28,378 bases of DNA from Spirosomataceae bacterium (lineage in GTDB: Bacteria > Bacteroidota > Bacteroidia > Cytophagales > Spirosomataceae), in contig JALOLW010000010.1 of assembly GCA_025455795.1 (NCBI GenBank), positions 1-28,378 of the forward strand, given 5' to 3'. This document shows positions 22,349 through 28,378 of the stretch, piece by piece. Position 1 is the stretch's first letter. The number at the start of each line of letters is the position of its first letter. The notes under the pieces were generated by a model. That model did not search any database. It saw nothing but the letters and a program-made list of their open reading frames with translations, and was not told the origin of the DNA. The position numbers and the translations under genes are program-made.

Positions 22349-22388
22349 AAAAAAGGGGAGTAAGACTGCTGCCTTACTCCCCTTTTTT
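22349..22388 (-). terminator. Terminator downstream of the DUF4136 lipoprotein gene
   Basis: A perfect 16-base inverted repeat (aaaaaaggggagtaag with its complement) encloses a loop of about 8 bases. It lies about 17 bases after the DUF4136 stop and is T-rich on both sides. Confidence 0.85.
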
Positions 22389-22405
22389 ACTCAAAACGTT
22401 ATTGC

Positions 22406-22972
22406 TTATCGGTCGCTATTTTGCGTACCTCCGCGAGGCTCGTATCCTTCGGCAAAGAGCGGATATTGGTCAAAAATACTTCGGACTACGTTTCGGTAAT
22501 AATTGTTGGCAGCGTTGGGGTTTTTGAAAATCCCCGCTGCGTAGCCCCGCCACACTACTTGGTCAGAATCGGCATCAATGAGCGAGATGATGATAGTGCC
22601 TTTGTCCAAAGAATATTTGACAGGCTCGTACTTGAAAGAGTCGTCTTCGGTGTCCACCCAGTTTTTGATGACGGGCTGCATGTAGCCCTGGTAGCGGAGA
22701 TTGTCGTAGAAAATACCATAATTGACCAAAAGCGAGGGTTTGTTGGTCGTAAGACGATACCCACGAGCCTGCATTTGGCGGTGAATAGCGTTGTAAACCT
22801 CCGTACAAACGTTGCCTGTGTCGCGCTCACATTCCAAAAACGCATACGTACTGTACGTTTTGAAGTTGGTTTCGTAGCTATAATCGTGTTCTACAAAAAT
22901 CTTACGGTTGCTGTTACAGCCAGTTGCCCAAATCACGGTGCATCCCATCAAAAACAAGAAGAACTGTCTCAT
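22406..22972 (-). CDS. DUF4136 lipoprotein
   Basis: This is a 188-residue exported lipoprotein. The signal ends in ATGC (Cys19). DYSYETNFKTYSTYAFLECE, then AIHRQMQARGYRLTTNKPSLLVNYGIFYD, and GTIIISLIDADSDQVVWRGY follow in the order seen in DUF4136. That family is common in Gammaproteobacteria and Bacteroidota and is of unknown function. It stands as a single gene with its own terminator, probably transcribed from within the 97-base gap to aroB. Confidence 0.88.
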   Translation of the reverse strand: MRQFFLFLMGCTVIWATGCNSNRKIFVEHDYSYETNFKTYSTYAFLECERDTGNVCTEVYNAIHRQMQARGYRLTTNKPSLLVNYGIFYDNLRYQGYMQPVIKNWVDTEDDSFKYEPVKYSLDKGTIIISLIDADSDQVVWRGYAAGIFKNPNAANNYYRNVVRSIFDQYPLFAEGYEPRGGTQNSDR

Positions 22973-23069
22973 ATAGTTGTTAAGGTTTAACGGTTACAAA
23001 ATTTCAATAAAAATACAGTTTTTTTTGCATATCCAACTGAAAGCCCAATAATATTTGCACTTTTTGGCG

Positions 23070-24098
23070 TTAGCCCACATAATATGCCACTGCTTGGCGA
23101 ATTTCGGCGGGGGTGATTCGGAGGTCGTAGCCACAATGCCCACAACCATCAAGCAGCGAAAATCGCAGTTCTCCTCCCCTATTTTTCTTGTCTTGTTGCG
23201 CCAGAGCAATCAGCGCGGATGTGTCGGAGGTGACCAATGCGGCCTTGCCGTACATCGAAAATAAAAACTCCTCAATCTGCTCCAATGTTTGCCTATCAAG
23301 CGTTTTTTTGCGATAGGCCAAGTACGCCTCCATCACCATTCCTGCCGCTATGGCTTCTCCGTGTAAAAGTCGTTGTTGAGGACTTTTGTTCAAAAAAAAT
23401 GTCTCAACTGCGTGGCCCAACGTATGACCGAAATTCAGAATCTTGCGAAGTCCTTTTTCGGTAGGGTCGGCGGCCACTACATTTTGCTTGATTTTGACCG
23501 AGTGCGCGATTAAATCGCCCCAATCTTGGTCTTCAAACTCTTTCTGACGAATCTCGTGCCACTTGGCGGCATCGGCGATGAGGCAATGCTTGATGATTTC
23601 GGCAAAGCCCGACCGTAACTCTCGGTACGGCAAAGTTGACAGAAAGGTTGCGTCTATCAGCACACTTTGGGGAAGCGTAAAAACGCCGAGGTGGTTTTTG
23701 AAACCCTGAAAATCTATGCCCAACTTGCCACCCACGCTCGCGTCCACCTGCGCGAGGAGCGTAGTGGGTACTTGCACAAAGTCAATGCCGCGCTTGTAGG
23801 TAGCCGCACAAAAGCCGCCCATGTCGCCGACGACTCCACCGCCGAGGTTGAGCATAAGCGCGTGACGGTCGAGTTGAACGCGGGTCATTTCACCCCAAAT
23901 TTTCTCGCAGGTTTGCAGGTTTTTGTGTTGCTCTCCTGCGGGTACAACCATCAGTTCGTGCTTGGGCAGGAGCGGTTTGAGGAGCGGGTAGCAGTGTTTT
24001 TTGGTGTTGCTATCGGCCAAAACGATGACGTTGGAATATGACTTGCCTTCCAAATAAGCAGAAAGACTTTCTTGAAGGGGAGCTATATGAACACTCAT
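23070..24098 (-). CDS. aroB: 3-dehydroquinate synthase
   Basis: This is the second step of the shikimate pathway, converting DAHP to 3-dehydroquinate with NAD and a divalent metal. From ATG 24096-24098 (MSVHIAPL) it is 342 residues, the normal length. An upstream extension to 24188 is in frame but overlaps the probable promoter. Motifs seen: VVPAGEQHKNL, NLGGGVVGDMGGFCAATYKRG (NAD-binding glycine-rich part), VPTTLLAQVDASVGGKLGID, ELRSGFAEIIKH (metal-binding Glu), LNFGHTLGHAVE (metal-binding His) and LHGEAIAAGM (metal-binding His). The gene is divergent from susC. No other aro gene is adjacent, as is usual in Bacteroidota. Confidence 0.96.
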   Translation of the reverse strand: MSVHIAPLQESLSAYLEGKSYSNVIVLADSNTKKHCYPLLKPLLPKHELMVVPAGEQHKNLQTCEKIWGEMTRVQLDRHALMLNLGGGVVGDMGGFCAATYKRGIDFVQVPTTLLAQVDASVGGKLGIDFQGFKNHLGVFTLPQSVLIDATFLSTLPYRELRSGFAEIIKHCLIADAAKWHEIRQKEFEDQDWGDLIAHSVKIKQNVVAADPTEKGLRKILNFGHTLGHAVETFFLNKSPQQRLLHGEAIAAGMVMEAYLAYRKKTLDRQTLEQIEEFLFSMYGKAALVTSDTSALIALAQQDKKNRGGELRFSLLDGCGHCGYDLRITPAEIRQAVAYYVG

Positions 24099-24136
24099 AA
24101 CAGAAAAAAATTTGTAATTTAGGTCAATGGAAACGC

Positions 24137-24144
24137 CAAATTTA
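24137..24144 (-). promoter_or_regulatory. Probable -7 box (TAAATTTG) for aroB
   Basis: This is a perfect TAnnTTTG on the minus strand, about 38 bases before the aroB ATG. A -33 element at the usual distance is weak; TTTTTG lies only about 13 bases upstream. Confidence 0.4.
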
Positions 24145-24172
24145 GGTTTTTTAAGAACAAAAACAGCTATTG

Positions 24173-24203
24173 TTGCACTTATCTCCAATTATGAGGTACT
24201 TTG
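24173..24203 (+). promoter_or_regulatory. Probable promoter for susC
   Basis: TTG (24173-24175), a 21-base spacer and TACTTTG (24197-24203) resemble the Bacteroidota promoter with one base missing in the nn part. The leader to the ATG at 24246 is about 35 bases. Confidence 0.45.
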
Positions 24204-24245
24204 TACTTGAATTTATTTCTTTCTTAACCAAATTCCAACTTGTCT

Positions 24246-27200
24246 ATGAAACACTTTTTCCTACGGGCGGTGATTTTGCTTTGGTGCTTCAGCGTGAGTA
24301 CGACGCTCTCAGCCCAAGACCGCAACCTCTCGGGCAAAATCACCAACTCCGCCGACGGGACTCCCCTGCCGGGCGTGAGTGTGGTCGTCAAAGGCACGAC
24401 GCGCGGTACCACCACCGACAGCGAAGGCGACTTTAAGGTAAGCGTTCCCAACAACGCCACCCTGATTTTTAGTTACATCGGCTTTGTGCGCCAAGAAGTG
24501 CGCGTGGGCAACGCTACCGTTCTCAATGTCCAAATGGACAGCGACGAAAACCTCCTCAACGAAGTGGTGGTGACGGGCTTGGGCATCAAGCAAGAAAAAC
24601 GCGCCCTCGGCTACGCCGTGCAGGAAGTGAAAGGCCAAGAACTACTCGACTCGCAGCGCGACAACTTCATGATGGGCTTGCAAGGCCGCGTGGCGGGGCT
24701 TCAAATGACCCCCACGAGCGGTACGGCGGGCGGCTCGGCGGTGATTCAACTGCGCGGTGCGGGGTCTATCGGCAACAACAACCAACCCCTCTACGTGGTG
24801 GACGGCTTGCCGATTTCTAACAGTACCTTTGGACAGGGTGCGCTCGTGACCGACCGCCCCAACCGCGACATGGACTACCAAAACCGCGCGGCAGACATCA
24901 ACCCCAACGACATCGAATCGGTGACCATCCTCAAAGGGCCCGAAGCGGCAGCGTTGTACGGGATTGAAGCCGCCAACGGGGCCATTGTCATCACGACTAA
25001 AAAAGGACAAGCAGGACGCGGAAGAATCTCCTACAATGGTTCGTTGAGTACGCGCGATGTGTATCGTTTTCCCCAAACCCAAACGCAGTACGGGCGCGGA
25101 TTCAATGGGGTATTCAACCCCAATAATTTTCAGTATTTTGGGGCAGACATCAGAGAACTCGGTGAAAGTACAGGCAGAGTTTATGACAACGTGGGCAATT
25201 TCTTCCAACAGGGCGTGCGCCAATCGCACAACCTCACCATGGAAGGCGGCAGCGACCGCGCCACGTATCGCCTCTCGACCACTTACGTATCTGACAAAGG
25301 CGTGGTACCTACCAATAAATCGGAGCAAATCAACGTGCGCTTGACGGGAGTAGCCCAAATATCTACCAAACTCAAAACCACGACTTCGTTCAACTACATT
25401 GGTACCGACAACCAAACACCGCTGCGTGGCGCACAAGGTTTTTTGATTGGTGCGTTGGCGTTTCCGTTTTACTTGGATGCCCAAAATTACCTCACGCCCG
25501 ATGGTCGCCGTTTCCGTACCTTTGGCGAAGATGCCAACGATTTGGACAACCCCTTCTTCAACGTTTATAAAAACCTAAACAGCAACCGTACCAATCGTAC
25601 CATCGGCAACATTCAGTTGGACTACAATCCTGTCAAATGGCTGACGCTGTCGGGAATTTTGGGCGCGGATATTTTTTCTACCCGCTACAATCGTTTCCAA
25701 CACCCCGAATCCAACGCGGGTATTACGCCCAAAGGTTTTGTGGAAAACGCTACCGAAAACAGCCAACTCCTCAATGGTAACTTCCGCGCGACGGCTGTAA
25801 AAACTTTTGGCAAACTCAAGACTTCCTTGATGCTCGGTAGTACCGTGGACGACCGCCGCTACGAAACCGCCGCCTCTTACGGCGAACAGTTGTATTTGCC
25901 AGAGTTCAATAGCATCAACAATACTTTGCCCACTACGCAGCGCGGCAAGCAAACGCTTGTACAGCGTCGTTTGGTGAGTGTGTTGGGGTCTTTGAACCTC
26001 AACTACGCCGATATGTTGTACATGACCATCACAGGCCGCAACGACTGGTCCTCGACCTTGCCCGTCCAAAACAATTCATTCTTCTATCCTTCGGTCAGTA
26101 CAGGTTTTGTATTTACTGAATTGCCATCCTTTGAAAAACAACAAAATATCCTCACTTATGGTAAAATTCGGGTGGCTTATGCCCAAGTGGGCAACGACGC
26201 ACCCGCGTACCGTACCCGCCCGCGCTTGGTACCACAGACTACCACTGGCGGTGGATTCTTGTATGACTTCTTTGGGGGTAACGAAAACCTTCGCCCAGAG
26301 CGCGGTGAGAGTTTTGAGACGGGTATTGAGTTGAAGTTTTTCAAAAACCGCTTTGGATTGGACGTCACCTACTTCAACAAGAAAAACTACGACCAAATCA
26401 CTTCGCAGCGTTTGAGTTACGGTACGGGCTTTATTTTTGGGTTGTTGAACGGTGGCGAGATTCGCAACAGCGGTATCGAAGCCCAGGTCAATATCACACC
26501 CATCAAAACCAAAGATGTGCAGTGGGACATGAACCTCAACTTCACCAAACTCCAAAACCAAGTGATAAGTCTGCCGGGTGACGTGACCGAGTATTATAAT
26601 GCTGATACTTGGCTGTCTGGCAACATGCGCGCAAGTGCCATGGCGCCCAACCAAGCGTCGTTTTACCCTAATCTTGTTTTTGTAGGTACGCGCGGAGAGG
26701 GCAAAACCACCGCTTTGGCGGGCTATGACTACCTGCGCAACAACCGTGGTGAAATCCTCATTAACCCCACTACGGGTTTGCCTGTGGTAAACCCTGTGTT
26801 TCTGCCCGTTGGCGACCGCAACCCCAACTTTACGATGGGCTTCCAAAATTCGTTCCGTTACAAAAACTGGTCGCTATCGGTCCTGCTTGATATTCGCAGA
26901 GGTGGCGATGTATTCAACGGCAACGAGATGTACTTGTTCCGCAATGGTCTTTCTACCAGGGTGTTAGACCGCAGTACCCCTTACGTATTCCAAGGAGTAC
27001 TGCGCGATGGCCGCGAAAACAGCGAATCGCCTACGCCTAATACCATTCAGGTGACACCGCAGTTCCGCTCGGATTTTTACGGCTCTAATGGCTTTGCAGA
27101 GGCGAGTTTTGTGGAGCGTGACATCAATTGGGTACGTCTGCGCGACGCCACCCTCAACTATACGTTTCCACAGGTGCTTTTGGGCAAACAAAAACTCTTC

Positions 27201-27380
27201 CGTTCGGGCAGCGTGTTTGTGTCGGGCAACGAGCTTTTCTTGCTTACCAACTACACGGGCGCAGACCCCGACGTAAGCGGAACAAGTGCTGGTACGCTCG
27301 GTATCGGGGCGCGTGGCTTCGACTTTGGTACGTTGGCCTTGCCCCGGACGGTGACAGTAGGGTTGAGGTTTTCACTATAA
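24246..27380 (+). CDS. SusC/RagA-family TonB-linked outer-membrane transporter
   Basis: This is an outer-membrane barrel that imports oligomeric nutrients with its SusD lid and TonB energy. The 1,044 residues from ATG 24246-24248 begin with a signal peptide cleaved after about LSAQ (residue 24); an in-frame TTG two codons earlier is less likely. The N-terminal carboxypeptidase-D-like domain (NLSGKITNSADGTPLPGVSV ... IGFVRQEVRVG) is the SusC hallmark. The TonB box follows (LNEVVVTGLG), then a plug domain with GLQGRVAGLQMTPTSG, IQLRGAGSIGNNNQPLYVVD and ANGAIVITTKKGQ. The barrel runs to the last strand, TVGLRFSL. The gene is complete. Substrate is not evident because no hydrolase or regulator is in view. 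Confidence 0.96.
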   Translation: MKHFFLRAVILLWCFSVSTTLSAQDRNLSGKITNSADGTPLPGVSVVVKGTTRGTTTDSEGDFKVSVPNNATLIFSYIGFVRQEVRVGNATVLNVQMDSDENLLNEVVVTGLGIKQEKRALGYAVQEVKGQELLDSQRDNFMMGLQGRVAGLQMTPTSGTAGGSAVIQLRGAGSIGNNNQPLYVVDGLPISNSTFGQGALVTDRPNRDMDYQNRAADINPNDIESVTILKGPEAAALYGIEAANGAIVITTKKGQAGRGRISYNGSLSTRDVYRFPQTQTQYGRGFNGVFNPNNFQYFGADIRELGESTGRVYDNVGNFFQQGVRQSHNLTMEGGSDRATYRLSTTYVSDKGVVPTNKSEQINVRLTGVAQISTKLKTTTSFNYIGTDNQTPLRGAQGFLIGALAFPFYLDAQNYLTPDGRRFRTFGEDANDLDNPFFNVYKNLNSNRTNRTIGNIQLDYNPVKWLTLSGILGADIFSTRYNRFQHPESNAGITPKGFVENATENSQLLNGNFRATAVKTFGKLKTSLMLGSTVDDRRYETAASYGEQLYLPEFNSINNTLPTTQRGKQTLVQRRLVSVLGSLNLNYADMLYMTITGRNDWSSTLPVQNNSFFYPSVSTGFVFTELPSFEKQQNILTYGKIRVAYAQVGNDAPAYRTRPRLVPQTTTGGGFLYDFFGGNENLRPERGESFETGIELKFFKNRFGLDVTYFNKKNYDQITSQRLSYGTGFIFGLLNGGEIRNSGIEAQVNITPIKTKDVQWDMNLNFTKLQNQVISLPGDVTEYYNADTWLSGNMRASAMAPNQASFYPNLVFVGTRGEGKTTALAGYDYLRNNRGEILINPTTGLPVVNPVFLPVGDRNPNFTMGFQNSFRYKNWSLSVLLDIRRGGDVFNGNEMYLFRNGLSTRVLDRSTPYVFQGVLRDGRENSESPTPNTIQVTPQFRSDFYGSNGFAEASFVERDINWVRLRDATLNYTFPQVLLGKQKLFRSGSVFVSGNELFLLTNYTGADPDVSGTSAGTLGIGARGFDFGTLALPRTVTVGLRFSL

Positions 27381-27442
27381 GCCCGTTAATCGTTGAATGG
27401 TTATCAGTTGAACAGACGGATAACAAATAACAGATAAACAGA

Positions 27443-27561
27443 TAAGTAGTATTGAGAAAATAGTATTGTGTATTGAGGATTAAATAATACACTCATCTTC
27501 AATGCTTTACTTTTGTGTTTTTTTGTCTCAATACTATAAACTAAATACGCTGTACTACTTA
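27443..27561 (+). mobile_element. Short terminal-inverted-repeat element (MITE-like), copy 2
   Basis: The ends are TAAGTAGTA (27443-27451) and TACTACTTA (ending 27561). It is 119 bases long and is the reverse complement of copy 1 without the 63-base duplication. It occupies most of the 196-base gap between susC and susD. The right end is 15 bases before the susD ATG. On the plus strand it carries TACTTTTG (27508-27515), a candidate -7 box reading into susD. The preceding 60 bases hold short imperfect repeats of ATAACAGAT type. Confidence 0.7.
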
Positions 27562-27576
27562 ACATACATTAGTTTT

Positions 27577-28378
27577 ATGAAAAATATACAACGCATCACA
27601 CTGGTCATGCTGCTTGGAATAGGGCTGACGAGTTGCGAAAAATACCTGGATGTCAATTTTGACCCCAGTTTTCCACAAGTATCGCAAGGGTTTGCGATTT
27701 TACCGCCCATGATTCAGCAGATGTCGCGGGCGGAGGTGTTTGATGGCCGCTTTACGGGGCAGTATTGCCAATATTGGCTTTCCTCGTTATCGGGCAACGT
27801 CTGGGACCGCCACGGCTACGCCGCAGGTAGCGACGCAGGCGGTGAAATGTGGCGTTCGCATTATTATGGCATTGGCAAAAACGTGGACCTCATCATCGAA
27901 GATGCCACCGCCAAGCAGCAATGGGACTACGTGGGCGTGGCCAAGGCCATCAGGGCTTGGGGCTGGCAAAGCACCACCGATGCCAACGGCGAGATGATTT
28001 TGAAACAAGCCTTTGAAGCCAACCGCTACGTGTTTGACTTTGACAGTCAAGAAGAAGTCTATAAGGAAGTAGTCAGACTTTGCAACGAAGCCCTGACCGA
28101 CCTCGCCCGCACCGACGGTGGCGTGTCGGCGGCGTCGCTGCGCCGTGGCGACAATGTCTATAACGGCGACCGCTCGCGCTGGATTAAGTTTGTCAATGCA
28201 CTCTTGGCCCGCAATGCCCACCACCTCACCAACAAAAAGGGAGTTTACAATCCCGATGCGGTGATAAAATTTGTGGATGCGTCGTTTGCCAACAATGCCG
28301 AAAACTTCAACATCCCCCACAACGGCGTTAGTACGGCAGATGCCAACTTCTGGGGGCCACTCCGCAACAACATGGGGG
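27577..28378 (+). CDS. SusD/RagB-family nutrient-binding outer-membrane lipoprotein (partial, C-terminus off window)
   Basis: This is the surface lid of the SusC transporter. The first 267 residues are visible from ATG 27577-27579. The signal peptide ends in LTSC (Cys20), then EKYLDVNFDPSFPQ, the family's typical start. The pattern (NPN/DPS...LLPPMIQQM, WRSHYYGIGKNVDLIIEDA, YVGVAKAIRAWGWQSTTDAN, then RWIKFVNALLARNAHHL) fits the SusD-like_2 subgroup with TPR helices. The gene pairs with susC but is 196 bases away rather than the more usual few dozen, because of the MITE-like insertion. The ligand is not inferable. Confidence 0.9.
   Translation, partial: MKNIQRITLVMLLGIGLTSCEKYLDVNFDPSFPQVSQGFAILPPMIQQMSRAEVFDGRFTGQYCQYWLSSLSGNVWDRHGYAAGSDAGGEMWRSHYYGIGKNVDLIIEDATAKQQWDYVGVAKAIRAWGWQSTTDANGEMILKQAFEANRYVFDFDSQEEVYKEVVRLCNEALTDLARTDGGVSAASLRRGDNVYNGDRSRWIKFVNALLARNAHHLTNKKGVYNPDAVIKFVDASFANNAENFNIPHNGVSTADANFWGPLRNNMG

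Noticed and set aside
20853..27561. A composite transposon or genomic island bounded by the inverted elements
   Set aside because: The enclosed genes include core aroB and there is no transposase, integrase or target-site duplication. The elements are better seen as separate insertions.

Overview
The window reads as a piece of chromosome from an aerobic Bacteroidota, most likely a Cytophagales member of the Runella/Dyadobacter/Spirosoma type. That placement is an inference. It rests on a SusC/SusD pair, Bacteroidota-type promoters (TTTG, about 19-21 bases, TAnnTTTG), DUF4136 and SusD-type lipoproteins, and a moderate G+C content. Coding density is high and most genes are housekeeping or metabolic. 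Small toxin-antitoxin-like cassettes, a short dispersed repeat and an aberrant tRNA locus lie between them.

Left part (1-4,704, all minus strand): a ribose-type sugar ABC importer (binding lipoprotein cut by the window edge, permease, double-ATPase) is preceded by a tightly coupled DUF4258/DUF2283 gene pair and an M15-type peptidoglycan peptidase. The chaperone htpG (4,860-6,695, minus) follows, with a clear terminator. A large secreted VPS10/BNR-repeat protein (6,963-10,193, plus) comes next.

Middle (10,200-13,600): a VapBC-type PIN toxin/antitoxin pair has a possible third small ORF downstream. Next is a tRNA-Arg(ACG) gene on the minus strand, preceded in its own transcription unit by two tandem defective tRNA-Arg copies that carry an inserted hairpin in the anticodon loop and lack a T-arm. 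A canonical promoter fires leftward through all three. Nearly back to back, a second canonical promoter fires rightward into a 93-residue stand-alone LysR DNA-binding domain that overlaps the start of a 497-residue isocitrate dehydrogenase. A perfect dyad of T-N11-A form lies just downstream of that promoter.

Right part (13,600-28,378): a TrpB2-type tryptophan synthase beta chain; a methyltransferase with two tandem, paralogous GT-C-like membrane proteins; a double VOC protein; an AI-2E-family transporter; D-aminoacyl-tRNA deacylase; a lipid-anchored di-haem peroxidase; a DUF4136 lipoprotein; 3-dehydroquinate synthase; and a SusC/SusD outer-membrane nutrient uptake pair (SusD cut by the window edge).

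Two inverted copies of a roughly 118-bp terminal-inverted-repeat element bracket about 6.4 kb. One lies just upstream of dtd, the other between susC and susD. Each has the same end 8-15 bases from a start codon. The most interesting points are the pseudo-tRNA array, this repeat, and the mini-LysR/idh arrangement with its putative operator.
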